15,889 bases of DNA from Ardenticatenales bacterium (GCA_020634515.1 JACKBL010000014.1:1-15889), one strand, 5' to 3'. Counted from the stretch's first letter, positions 6,502-15,000 are shown. The notes: a model not told the origin generated them from the sequence alone. A program made the numbers and translations.

Positions 6502-9288
6502 ATGTTTCGCCGTCTCATACTCTGGCTATCTGTTCCCCTATTCCTATTGATATGCTTCAACACGGCGCACACGCAGGCCGCCCCCGTCGATCTGCAAGGG
6601 ACGTCCCTGGTGGCCGTGACGCTGACCATGGAGGATGATCTGGCCCATTTCGCGCAAACGGGGCTACCCCTCTACACGCAACTTCAGGGACGTGATGGCG
6701 CGTATCTGCTCACGGGTGCGGATGCCCCTGGCCTCGCGGCGTTGCAACAGGCCGGGCTGGACGCACGCATCCTGGATGCGGATATGCGTGGCGCTGCCTA
6801 CTACCTGGCCTATGTGATGCCCCATCGCGCCGCGCCAACCTGGGTGGATTATGGGCGTTTGCTGCTTGACGATGGACGGCAGGTGCTGCTGCGGATGACG
6901 CCCACGGCGGCGGCGCGCCTGGCGGAAACGGGCGTGCAGCTTCGCTTGCTCACGCCGGATGCTAAACCATGGCCACCTGTTGCCGCGGTAATGCCGGCAT
7001 CCATTGACCCCGACCCCCTCATCCAACAAATGATGGACCAGGTAACCACCCAGGCCGTCTACGACTATGATGGCGGCCTCAGCGGCGAATGGCCCGTCAC
7101 CATCGGCGGCCAGCCCTACACCATCCTCACCCGCAACACCACCAGCGGCGAACCCATTCAAAAAGCGACCCAATACGTCGGCGAACACATGGACGCCCTG
7201 GGGCTGGATGTAGAGTACCACGTCTGGAACGCCAGCCGCCCGCCCAACGTCATTGGCGAGCGCCTGGGCAGCGTCAATCCCGACGATATTTATCTGATCA
7301 CCGCGCACCTGGATGATATGCCCACCGGCCCCGTGGCGCCCGGCGCGGACGACAATGCCAGCGGCTCCGTAGCCGTGCTGCTGGCAACGGACATCCTCGC
7401 CCAATATGAGTGGGGCTGCACACTCCGCTTTGCCTTTTGGACCGGCGAAGAGCAAGGGCTGCTGGGCAGCCACGCCTATGCCCAGCGCGCCTACAACCAG
7501 GGGGAAAACATCCTGGGCGTCTTGAACCTGGACATGATCGCCTGGAACACGCCCAACAGCACGCCAGACATGGACCTGCACGCCACCAGTAGCATTCCCG
7601 CCACCCTGACGCTGGCGCAACTGTTTGCCGACGTGGTGGACGTATACAACCTGGACCTGGTCCCGCACATCATTCCCAACGGCACGGGCGCCAGCGACCA
7701 CGCTTCCTTCTGGGACTATGGCTACACGGCTATTCTGGGCATCGAGGATTATTCCGGCGGGGATTTCAACCCGTACTATCACACCACGCAAGACCGCCTG
7801 GCGGCGCTAGACCTGGGATATTTCACGGATTTCACGAAAGCGGCGCTGGGTTCCTTCGCCCATATGACGGGCTGCCTCATCCCTGGCGGGTTGGGCACGT
7901 TGAACGGGCAGGTGACGGCGGCGAATGGCGGCGCGCCCATCCCCGGCGCGACGGTGACGATGACGGATCCCATGAACTACACCTACTCCGCCACAACGGA
8001 CGATGGCGGCTCTTATACGCGCGCGTTGCCGGCGGAGACGTATGAGGTGATAGCAACGGCGTTTGGCTACTTGCCGCAGACGGTGACCGGCGTGACGGTG
8101 TACACCGATACGGTGACGACGCAGGATTTCGCCTTACAAACCGCGCCCAACTACCTGGTTTATGGCAAGGTGTTGGAGGCGGGGACAGGCACGCCGCTGG
8201 CCGCGGAAGTGACCGTCCTGGACACGCCGCTGCCCCCCGTGAACACCAATCCCGACACGGGTTTCTACTACATTTCATTACCCGCCGACACCTACACCCT
8301 GCGCGTGACCGCGTTTGGGCATCAATTGGTGGAGCGGGAGATTGTGGCCGACCACAATCAGTCACAACTGTTCCAACTGCCACCGCTGCCGCCGATCTTG
8401 TTGGTGGATGACGACGATAACGCCCCCGATGTACGTGGTACGTACATGGCCGCGCTAGATGCGCTAGGTTATGGGTACGATGTATGGGACACCGGCAACA
8501 GCGACAACGAACCGGACGCGGCCACCCTGAACCAGTACAGCGCCGTGATCTGGTTCACCGGCAGTGAGTTTGGCGGCGCGGCCGGTCCCGGCGGCAGTGG
8601 CGAAGCAGCGCTGGCCGATTTCCTGGACCACGGGCGCTGTCTGTTCATCAGCAGCCAGGATTACGTCTATGATCGGGGCGTGACGCCTTTCATGCAGAGT
8701 TACCTGGGACTGGCGTCCGCTGCGAATGACGTGTATCAGACGACGGTGATGGGGAGCGGCGTGTACGCGGGGTTGGGTCCGTATGCGCTGGTGTATCCCT
8801 TCTCGAACTGGAGCGACCGCCTGGAACCTGACGGAACGGCGATGGTCGCGTTCGAGGGTAACATGGGCAATGCCGCCCTCACCAAACTTGCCGACTACCA
8901 CACCACATTCTGGGGCTTCCCCTTTGAGGCCCTCCCCGCCGCTGCCCGTCCCCTCACCCTGGCCACAACCCTGAACTGGTGTGGCGTTCCTCCTGGCCCC
9001 GCCGTGGTCATGGAGATGAACTACGCCTACTGGATGAACAACGGCAGCAGCGGCTATGGGCATTACACGCTGCTGGCGGATGCCACGTTCGTAGACGAAA
9101 GCAACCGCACGGGCACATGGACATATCTTGCCGGCACGCCGCAGAAAATTCTGCTGCGCTACGATCCCGGCCTGGCCTGCGACGCCATCTCCGTCGGCCA
9201 ATTCGTGACGCCGCAGCAGGTGCGCGGCCTGCGCGTTTGCCGCGACGGCTCAGGCACGGCGGGCGTGTGGCTAGGGAACTTGCCGTGA
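6502..9288 (+). CDS. Secreted multidomain M28-family zinc aminopeptidase
   Basis: A 928-aa exported protein. A signal peptide (FRRLILWLSVPLFLLICF, cleaved near residue 25-30) is followed by a ~200-residue N-terminal region and an M28 peptidase domain (~240-455). Zinc ligands and catalytic residues are visible: H269 (TAHLDD), D283 (GADDNASGS), catalytic E316 and ligand E317 (TGEEQGLLGS), D344 (NLDMIAW) and H427 (YYHTTQD). Two carboxypeptidase-regulatory beta domains follow (~466-545 and ~551-627), then an alpha/beta domain starting LLVDDDDNAP (~632-800) and a C-terminal beta-rich part. M28 enzymes release N-terminal residues from peptides, so extracellular nutrient processing is likely. The ATG at 6502 follows AAGGAG by 7 nt and begins the signal peptide; the frame is open to 6424. 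The stop codon is built into the following terminator. Confidence 0.93.
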   Translation: MFRRLILWLSVPLFLLICFNTAHTQAAPVDLQGTSLVAVTLTMEDDLAHFAQTGLPLYTQLQGRDGAYLLTGADAPGLAALQQAGLDARILDADMRGAAYYLAYVMPHRAAPTWVDYGRLLLDDGRQVLLRMTPTAAARLAETGVQLRLLTPDAKPWPPVAAVMPASIDPDPLIQQMMDQVTTQAVYDYDGGLSGEWPVTIGGQPYTILTRNTTSGEPIQKATQYVGEHMDALGLDVEYHVWNASRPPNVIGERLGSVNPDDIYLITAHLDDMPTGPVAPGADDNASGSVAVLLATDILAQYEWGCTLRFAFWTGEEQGLLGSHAYAQRAYNQGENILGVLNLDMIAWNTPNSTPDMDLHATSSIPATLTLAQLFADVVDVYNLDLVPHIIPNGTGASDHASFWDYGYTAILGIEDYSGGDFNPYYHTTQDRLAALDLGYFTDFTKAALGSFAHMTGCLIPGGLGTLNGQVTAANGGAPIPGATVTMTDPMNYTYSATTDDGGSYTRALPAETYEVIATAFGYLPQTVTGVTVYTDTVTTQDFALQTAPNYLVYGKVLEAGTGTPLAAEVTVLDTPLPPVNTNPDTGFYYISLPADTYTLRVTAFGHQLVEREIVADHNQSQLFQLPPLPPILLVDDDDNAPDVRGTYMAALDALGYGYDVWDTGNSDNEPDAATLNQYSAVIWFTGSEFGGAAGPGGSGEAALADFLDHGRCLFISSQDYVYDRGVTPFMQSYLGLASAANDVYQTTVMGSGVYAGLGPYALVYPFSNWSDRLEPDGTAMVAFEGNMGNAALTKLADYHTTFWGFPFEALPAAARPLTLATTLNWCGVPPGPAVVMEMNYAYWMNNGSSGYGHYTLLADATFVDESNRTGTWTYLAGTPQKILLRYDPGLACDAISVGQFVTPQQVRGLRVCRDGSGTAGVWLGNLP

Positions 9289-9289
9289 A

Positions 9290-9322
9290 AAAAACCCGGT
9301 TTCTTCCAGAAACCGGGTTTTT
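9290..9322. terminator. Bidirectional intrinsic terminator
   Basis: AAAAACCCGGTTTC (9290-9303) and its exact complement (9309-9322) enclose the loop TTCCA. The stem has a GC core flanked by an A-run on one side and a T-run on the other, so it can end transcription from both directions. It starts right after the M28 stop codon and includes two bases of the LutC stop codon (9321-9323), serving both convergent genes. Confidence 0.92.
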
Positions 9323-9959
9323 ACCACAGCACCACAATCAACCGCTTAGGGCCGTGGACGCCCACGGCCATCGTTTGTTCAATGTCCGCCGTTTTGCTGG
9401 GGCCGCTGATAAGGGTCGTGGCCGGGGGCGGTGGTCCCTGGCGTGTGGCCACCCAGGTAAACAGGTTGGTCGTCAGGCAACGGGTGGGCACGAGAGCCAC
9501 GTGAACGGGTGGCAGCAGCGGCGTCAGGCGGCTGCATCCAGGCCCGCTGCTGACGACCATCGTCCCCGTTTCCGCCAGGGCGGCGCTGGCGCTCGTCACA
9601 CCCACATCGGCCTGGGCGCACTGTTCGCGCCAGTCTGGCGTGGCGGGCGTGGCCCACCGCCAATCCAGATGCGGCCAGCGGGTGGCGGGGTCGAGCGTTG
9701 GCAGCGGCGGCTCCACATTTGCCACCACCTTATGCGCGCCCAATTCCGCCCAGAGCGCGTCCAATCGCGCCACCGCCTCCTCCCAATTCGCCGCGCGCCA
9801 CACCTCGCCGCCGGCCGCCGTCAGCGCCTGCGTGAAGGCGTCGGCCAGGTCCTGGAACTGGCGCTGATTTTGCCACGGCGCCGGCGATTCCCCAGGATGC
9901 GCCGCCTGTCGCGCCCCTCCTAGTGTTTCATCACGAGATTCTTGCTGTTCAGGTGACAT
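9321..9959 (-). CDS. LutC-like LUD-domain protein
   Basis: A 212-aa cytoplasmic protein of the LUD (LutB/LutC, YkgG) family. Diagnostic segments are GVTSASAALAETGTMVV (120-136), LLPPVHVALV (148-157) and the C-terminal ISGPSKTADIEQTMAVGVHG (185-203). In well-studied bacteria LutC works with the iron-sulfur proteins LutA and LutB in L-lactate oxidation; neither partner is in this window, so its role here is unproven. The ATG at 9959 follows GGGAG by about 10 nt. The start is only 17 nt downstream of the DGR reverse transcriptase stop on the same strand, so readthrough from the DGR operon could express it. The first ~30 residues are poorly conserved in character. Confidence 0.88.
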   Translation of the reverse strand: MSPEQQESRDETLGGARQAAHPGESPAPWQNQRQFQDLADAFTQALTAAGGEVWRAANWEEAVARLDALWAELGAHKVVANVEPPLPTLDPATRWPHLDWRWATPATPDWREQCAQADVGVTSASAALAETGTMVVSSGPGCSRLTPLLPPVHVALVPTRCLTTNLFTWVATRQGPPPPATTLISGPSKTADIEQTMAVGVHGPKRLIVVLW

Positions 9960-9976
9960 TTACGAATACTCCCTGG

Positions 9977-11116
9977 TTAGCGACCATCCGAAAACGGCTT
10001 TGCGTTTTCAGCGGATGGCCATGAATTGTCATACGCTATGGCAGAAACTGTTTCATGACTTATGGGTCGTCGTACCGGTGTGGGGATCAGGGTGCGGCTC
10101 AATACGGCGCGTCGCAGGCCAACGGTATTACCATAGCGGGTATGGTTGATCCAACCGCGCGTACTGGCCGTCAGTTGCGCAAAGGAAATCTGTCCGGCCG
10201 CGTAATGGGCTATCGCCTGCCGCCAGCGGCGGCGGAAATAAATCCCCTTGCGCCGTTTCAGGCGACGCTGTTCCCGGTAAACGACGAAACCGAGAAAGGG
10301 GACCCCTTGTACGACCGGTTTGGGGTGCGCTCCGGCGTGAATGGTCAATCGCAAGGCGGCCAATCGTTCTTCAATGGCCCGCTTCCAGGTCCACAGCGTT
10401 GCTTTGTCGTCGGCAAAGAGCATAAAATCGTCTACGTAGCGCACAAACCCCTTGCAGCCTAATTCCTGCTTTACAAAGTGGTCAAAGCTGTTCAGATAGC
10501 AATTAGCCCAGAACTGGCTGGTCAGATTGCCAATAGGCAGCCCCCGCGGGCGGAAAAAGGCCAGCAGATCATCTCCAGGAAAATAGACCATGTCGTAAGC
10601 TTCCGCCAGAACGCCCACGCCGCTGGACAGAATCTGGTCAATCAGCCAGAGGACGTCCGCGTCTTGCACCTTGCGCGCCAGCGCGCGCCGCAAAATGGCA
10701 TGGTCTATGGCGGGGAAAAATTGGCGTATGTCGGCTTGTAACACGTAAGGATAGTGGCGGGCGAATTCCTGGCAACGATCCAGGGCGCGGTGCGTGCCCT
10801 TACCCACGCGGTTGGCGTAGCTGTCGCTGATGAAACTGCGTTCAAATAGGGGTTCTATCAGGTTGCAAAGGGCGTGGTGGACGACGCGGTCGCGGAAAGG
10901 GGCAGCGCTGATCAGGCGGCGTTTCGGTTCGTGGATGAAAAAACTGTGGTAGTCGCCGGGGCGATACACCTTGTCTTGCAGTTCTTGCTGCAATGCCAGC
11001 AAATTTTCTTCCAGCCGGTATTCAAAGGCAGCCACGTTGGCCTGGCCCCGTTTCCCTTTGGCTGCGCGGCGGTAAGCCTGTAAGAGATTGTCCCAGGAGG
11101 TTAGTTCCGTGTACAT
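9977..11116 (-). CDS. Diversity-generating retroelement reverse transcriptase
   Basis: A 379-aa reverse transcriptase. Motifs in order: PKRRLISAAPFRDRVVHHAL (64-83), YVLQADIRQFFPAIDH (124-139, catalytic D129), RGLPIGNLTSQ (191-201), RYVDD (226-230, catalytic D229/D230) and GVPFLGFVV (271-279). The IGxxxSQ form of motif 4, where other bacterial RTs have QGxxxSP, is typical of DGR RTs. There is no maturase or endonuclease domain, so it is not a group II intron protein. It should copy TR RNA into cDNA with misincorporation at adenines. The ATG at 11116 (MYTELTSWDN) matches the usual start of this family; no strong ribosome site is visible and the frame is open to 11257. The last ~35 residues are an unconserved tail encoded partly by a hairpin. 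Confidence 0.95.
   Translation of the reverse strand: MYTELTSWDNLLQAYRRAAKGKRGQANVAAFEYRLEENLLALQQELQDKVYRPGDYHSFFIHEPKRRLISAAPFRDRVVHHALCNLIEPLFERSFISDSYANRVGKGTHRALDRCQEFARHYPYVLQADIRQFFPAIDHAILRRALARKVQDADVLWLIDQILSSGVGVLAEAYDMVYFPGDDLLAFFRPRGLPIGNLTSQFWANCYLNSFDHFVKQELGCKGFVRYVDDFMLFADDKATLWTWKRAIEERLAALRLTIHAGAHPKPVVQGVPFLGFVVYREQRRLKRRKGIYFRRRWRQAIAHYAAGQISFAQLTASTRGWINHTRYGNTVGLRRAVLSRTLIPTPVRRPISHETVSAIAYDNSWPSAENAKPFSDGR
9984..10018. repeat. Imperfect palindrome inside the 3' end of the RT gene
   Basis: CCATCCGAAAACG (9984-9996) pairs with CGTTTT (10003-10008) and CGGATGG (10012-10018), with a 3-nt bulge and loop GCTTTG. It encodes the last residues of the RT (WPSAENAKPFSDG) and lies just upstream of lutC on that strand. 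It resembles a REP-like element or former terminator captured by the reading frame. Confidence 0.6.
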
Positions 11117-11127
11117 GACATACAGAT

Positions 11128-11202
11128 GCGACGCACTTTTGGAAGTGCGTCGCGTCTTCGGAAAAATGCCCGCCCACGGGGACGAGACCCTTGTGGGCGG
11201 GC
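11128..11202 (-). other. Two strong hairpins between TR and RT
   Basis: GCGACGCACTT (11128-11138) pairs perfectly with 11143-11153 around a 4-nt loop. GCCCGCCCAC (11168-11177) pairs perfectly with 11193-11202, with room for an inner GGG/CCC pairing. Both lie in the transcribed spacer between the template repeat and the RT start. In the studied Bordetella phage DGR the RNA just downstream of TR is bound by RT-Avd and needed for cDNA priming, so a similar role is a reasonable inference; leader attenuation of RT is the alternative. The first hairpin ends only 12 nt from the RT ATG and could cover its ribosome-binding region. Confidence 0.6.
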
Positions 11203-11351
11203 CGTTGATATGTGTCCGGCCTTTTATCTGGGCGCGGACCGGAACAGGTTCCGCCATTTTCCTGCGCGAATCGTTGCCGACTCGCTAACCTCGACGCGGA
11301 AGCGGATGAACCGCCGCCGCGTATTTCCGGTGGGGACGCGCAGAAAAGCGT

Positions 11352-11429
11352 GGACGCGCGCACACCCGAAACCCGTTGTTGTCGTTACGGTTGTTCGGGT
11401 TGTTATGGTTGCGCGAGCCGCACCGCGGC
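11352..11429 (-). repeat. DGR template repeat (TR)
   Basis: This 78-bp segment matches 12098-12175 (the VR in the target gene) at a constant 746-bp offset with 64 identities and 14 substitutions. On the coding strand all 14 differences fall on TR adenines. TR holds 18 adenines, concentrated in eight AAC codons plus one CAT and one GAC when read in the target frame. The right-hand part (GGGTTTCGGGTGTGCGCGCG and on) is adenine-free and identical to VR, as expected for the initiation-of-mutagenic-homing segment. It lies 66 nt after the avd stop and upstream of the RT gene. Confidence 0.96.
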
Positions 11430-11453
11430 ACGTCTGAACCTGCCCCGACGACG

Positions 11454-11476
11454 CTGTTTTTGCTAATCAAAAACAG
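11454..11476 (-). other. Hairpin between avd and TR
   Basis: CTGTTTTTG (11454-11462) pairs perfectly with CAAAAACAG (11468-11476) around CTAAT. It sits 19 nt beyond the avd stop and 24 nt before TR on the transcribed strand. With its short A/T runs it could act as a partial terminator or as a structural element of the template RNA. Confidence 0.55.
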
Positions 11477-11495
11477 ACAGGATCGCAGGCTGATT

Positions 11496-11837
11496 TTAAG
11501 ACACTTTTTGCCATCCGCCCAATAAGCGGCCAATCTCCGTGGTCATGGCGGCGGCGTGGTGGTACTGACCAGGGGTGAGCCAGTTCCATTGCGCCGCCAG
11601 CCGCAGGTAGAGACGCACCCGCGCCAGGGCTTCGTCGGCGCGGGCCAGCCGTTCGCGCCGCTCCCCGCCGCGACGGGCGTTGGCTTCTTCCAGTCGCTCG
11701 CGTAAATCAAATGCGGCGTTCAGCAGCCGCTGCGTGACGGTGAGGCGATGCGCGCGGGGGAAGTTGTTGCTCACAGGCAGCAGCCAGGTGAGGAAGTCAA
11801 AGGTGCGGGTGAAGATGGGCATTTCGGGTTGGGCCAT
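11496..11837 (-). CDS. avd: DGR accessory variability determinant (Avd)
   Basis: A 113-aa protein with the helical pattern of the Avd/four-helix-bundle family: FTRTFDFLTWLLPVSNNFPR (9-28), then LTVTQRLLNAAFDLRERLEEANARR (32-56), a third helix RERLARADEALARVRLYLRLAA (61-82) and a final helix after the LTPGQYHHAA turn (87-96). It is Arg-rich, as expected for a protein that binds nucleic acid and RT. In the Bordetella phage DGR, Avd forms a pentamer needed with RT for mutagenic homing. The position immediately upstream of TR and RT supports the call. The ATG at 11837 follows AGGA by 6 nt; the frame is open to 11909 but that extension is encoded by heptamer repeats and is unlikely to be translated. 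Confidence 0.9.
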   Translation of the reverse strand: MAQPEMPIFTRTFDFLTWLLPVSNNFPRAHRLTVTQRLLNAAFDLRERLEEANARRGGERRERLARADEALARVRLYLRLAAQWNWLTPGQYHHAAAMTTEIGRLLGGWQKVS

Positions 11838-11858
11838 GTTGTTTCCTGGGGAAAGGAT

Positions 11859-11900
11859 GAGGTGTGAGGTATGAGGTGTGAAGTATGAGGTATGAGGTGT
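11859..11900. repeat. Six 7-bp tandem repeats upstream of avd
   Basis: Six consecutive heptamers of the form GAGGTGT, GAGGTAT or GAAGTAT lie between the avd start and the end of the target gene. They inflate the avd frame upstream of its real start. No function is evident. Confidence 0.8.
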
Positions 11901-11991
11901 GAAACTCATTGGTTGTGGTGTGTTTTGGTTTGGTGAACTGGTGTGAAATGGTTGGGCGAGTGATCAATGTGGAAAATTCGCGGCGGGGCCG

Positions 11992-12058
11992 CTGGGGGGC
12001 AAAGCCCCCCAGACCCCCCAGAGAACAGAGGGCGGCTGCGCCGCCGGTTCAGAGAACC
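11992..12058 (-). other. Cluster of GC-rich hairpins just downstream of the VR gene
   Basis: Three perfect hairpins follow the target stop codon. On the plus-strand numbering they are 12046-12058 (GGTTC/GAACC), 12031-12045 (GGCGGC/GCCGCC, 3-nt loop) and 11992-12012 (CTGGGGGGC/GCCCCCCAG, loop AAA). The last could be a terminator for the target gene. In several studied DGRs a short GC-rich hairpin or cruciform a few bases after VR marks the target for retrohoming; these lie 40-106 bp after the VR end, so that role is possible but somewhat distant. Confidence 0.6.
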
Positions 12059-12072
12059 AGAGGCCAGAGGCG

Positions 12073-15000
12073 TCAGCGGCCAGAGGCAGGAAAATGAGGA
12101 CGCGCGCACACCCGAAACCCGTCGAGGCCGGAACGGAGGTACGGGTTGAGACGGGAGCGCGAGCCGCACCGCGGCCACGGTTGGTCATCAGCCCAAGAGC
12201 CGCCGCGCAGTATCCGCCCCCAATAGCTGTCCCGGTCAGGTCGTTCCCGCCCGTCGTCTGGCCGGTAAGGGTAAGCGTAGAGCGGGTCGAAGGTCCACGT
12301 CCCTCCCCGCGATTTTTCGGCGTCGTAACGACCATACAGCGAGCGCGTCCATTCCCAGACGTTGCCCACCATCTCCTCGCAACCATAAGGGGAACGCCCG
12401 GCGGGGAAGCAGCCCACGCCGCTGGTGGCCTCAATTTTGCTGCTCCTCTGGTTGGCCTGCTCCGGTCCCCAGGCGGGTTCGTCCGCGGCGGCGCGCCGGA
12501 GGCGGCTGAGCGGGGTCAGGGTGGGCAGCCCGGCCAGCGCCGCGACCGGCGGCGTTTCGGGCAGCGCTGCGCCGCCGCGCGCCCCCTTTTCCCACTCCGC
12601 TTCTGACGGGAGACAGACGCGCCATTCTACGTCTGCCGCCGCGCCGGGCAAGATGCCCGCCGCCTGCCACCGCCGCGTCAACCAGCGGGTGAAGGCCAGG
12701 GCTTCGTACCAGTTGACGCCGACGACGGGATGGTTGGGCAGGTTGAAGGGATGGCCGTAATCGTGGGGGCGGTCAAGGGTTCGCCATTCCCAGTTCCGTG
12801 TCTCCGCCAGCCACGTATAACCTTGCGCCGCGCCTGCTTTCCAAAAGCCGTGGGCGATGGCCTCCTCCCAGTTGCGCTCGTCCTCGTAGCCGCCTTCCTC
12901 CACAAACGCCTGGAACTGGGCGTTGGTGACGGGGTACTGCCCCAGCCAATAGCCATAGGGAATGTCCACCTCGTGTCGCGGGCGGACGGAATTTAGAATT
13001 GCCTGAATATTGGGATCGTCTTCCTGATATTCCTGGTCTTCGCCCATTTGGAACGGCCCTGGGGGTACGTAGCAAAAGGGCATGGCGTCCACCTCCAACA
13101 CCTGGCGGCGAGGGTCGCCCAGGCGCGCCAGCGAAACGGACGCCTGGGCGCGTTCCACGGCGGGCAGCCGTCCATCGCGCATGGCCAGCAGCAGCCGTTC
13201 GCGCACGCGGCGCAGAACGGGTTTGTCCCGCGCGCCTACGTCGGTGGGATCAATTGCCACTTCCGCCAGCGCCAGCCCCGCCAGGTGCGCGCCCCACGCT
13301 TCCGTCTCCGTCAACCTTCCATCCGCCAGGGTGTCCGCCTCTTCCAGGCAGAGGCAGGGCACAAAATCCCACACCGCCCCCGTGTAACTCTTGCTGGCGT
13401 GGGCCACGGACAGCAGCAGCACTTCGCGCCAGCGGGACGGGTCAGAGCGGGCCGCGGTCGTCATCGCCTCGCTGCGCTGGCGGTCGGCGGCATAGCAGGC
13501 GGCCAGAAACTCCTGAAACGTGCGATGCGGAAACGTGTAGACGCCGCCGCCACGATCTATCAGCAGCCCGGCGCGGTCGCGCAGATAGGCTTCCAGCAGC
13601 CGGGGTTGCAAATCCTCCCGCTTGCTCACGCTTAACAGGGCATTGATGAGGACGTTTTCGGGGATGTCCACGGCCTGGCCGCTGGCGGGATCAGGCTGCG
13701 CGGCGTGGGCCTCGTAGGCCAGCTTTTGCAGCAGATCGCGCAGCGGGTCGCGCCCCACTTTCAACATTTCCGCCAGGCTTTTGTTGAGGGGGCGGCCGGT
13801 GGCCGGGTCCTTCACGGCGCGCAGGTTTTCCCACTTGTCCAGCAGCAGGTCCACGGTTTCGTCGTAAAGCTGCGCCCGCTTTCCGGGCAGCGTGCCGCCG
13901 CGCCAGGCGTGCAGGCTGGTCATCAACGTCAACAGCAAAGGGCGTTCTGCCAGGTCGCGCAATTCCGCGCGGGCGGCGATTGTTTCCCGCAGGTGGGCGG
14001 CGTCTTGTCGCGCTTTGTTTTCCGTCCAACCGCGCAGGGCAGCCGTATAGGTGTACCAGCGATCAATGAAACGGCGTATCTGCCCCCAGCTGAAGGGGGC
14101 CAGCAAGGTGGCCGTGAAGCCACTCAACGTCCATTCTTGATGTTGGTAAGCGTAGACGCGGCTGGTGACGAGGATGCGGGCGTGGGGCAGCGTCGCTTTC
14201 AGGTCGGCTACCAGGTCGCGGATCTGCCGCCGTCGCCTGTCTGCTTCGGGCACTTCGTCCAATCCGTCCAACAGCAGCAACCCGCCGCGCTGCTCAAATT
14301 CCTGCTTCAGGTAGGGAGTAAAGGCGGGCGTTCCGCCGTGGTTTTCCAGGAAAGCCCAGAGGTGGTCCGCCGTGGCCGCTTCCTGGGGAGCGGGCAGCCC
14401 TTCCGCGGCCAGGTCGCGCAGCGTGACGAGCAGGGGCAGCAAGGGGCCGTGGCTCCAGGGCTGTCGTTCCGCCTCGTCGTCCCCTTTTTCATCAGGCAGG
14501 GGGTGGGTGAGCAGGTCCAGGTTGATTTCCGCATGATCCAGCCCTGCTCCCGCCAGGCAAGCGGCGACGAAATTGGCGAAGGTGCTTTTGCCGCTGCCCG
14601 GATCGCCGAGAAGCACGAGATGCTGCTGGCGGTCCAACTGCCGCAAAGCGGAAATGGGCGCGGCTTTGCCCTGGCCGCGTCCCAGAAGCCCGGGCATCTC
14701 GCCGCCGAACGGCCCCCCTTCGCTGCTGGTGGTGAGGAGGGCGGTGTACACCGTTTTCAGGGGGAGGCGACCGGCATTTTGGGTCTCTGTGGTCTCTTCC
14801 ACGCTGGCGCGGTCAATGCCGCTGAGGGGGAGGAACCTGGTTTGTTCCAGGAGCCGTCCCAGGTACGTTCGCCGCAGGCTGTGCAGGTCCACGGCCTCCC
14901 CCGGGGCGGCTTCGTGGTAGTGTTCGTAGTAGGGGCCATTTACTTTTGTATTGCCAGTGCCGGTGAAGATGTCTCCGACAGCGGCGCCCTCCCCCTGGAC

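Larger units (their letters stand above)
11117..11495 (-). ncRNA. Probable DGR template-repeat RNA region
   Basis: This gene-free interval between avd and the RT holds the template repeat and three perfect hairpins. In known DGRs the functional template RNA spans the 3' end of avd, TR and the spacer before the RT gene. The exact RNA ends cannot be read. An 82-codon open frame across it (11285-11533) reads TR in the same frame as the target protein and is not considered a gene. Confidence 0.55.

Noticed and set aside
6664..7791. Long antisense open frame (375 codons) inside the M28 gene
   Set aside because: It is a GC-driven shadow of the peptidase frame, whose catalytic motifs are unambiguous on the plus strand.
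9977..11116. RT as a group II intron maturase or retron RT
   Set aside because: No maturase or endonuclease domain and no intron RNA motifs were seen. The IGNLTSQ motif plus an adjacent TR/VR pair and Avd identify a DGR.
11285..11533. An 82-codon minus-strand open frame containing the template repeat
   Set aside because: It overlaps the avd 3' end and simply reads TR in the target's frame. It has no ribosome site and its Asn-rich core is explained by the AAC-rich template.
11838..11909. N-terminal extension of Avd to 11909
   Set aside because: The extension is encoded by heptamer repeats and gives a repetitive SFTPHTSYFTPHTSH peptide; the ATG at 11837 has a ribosome site and starts the conserved helix region.
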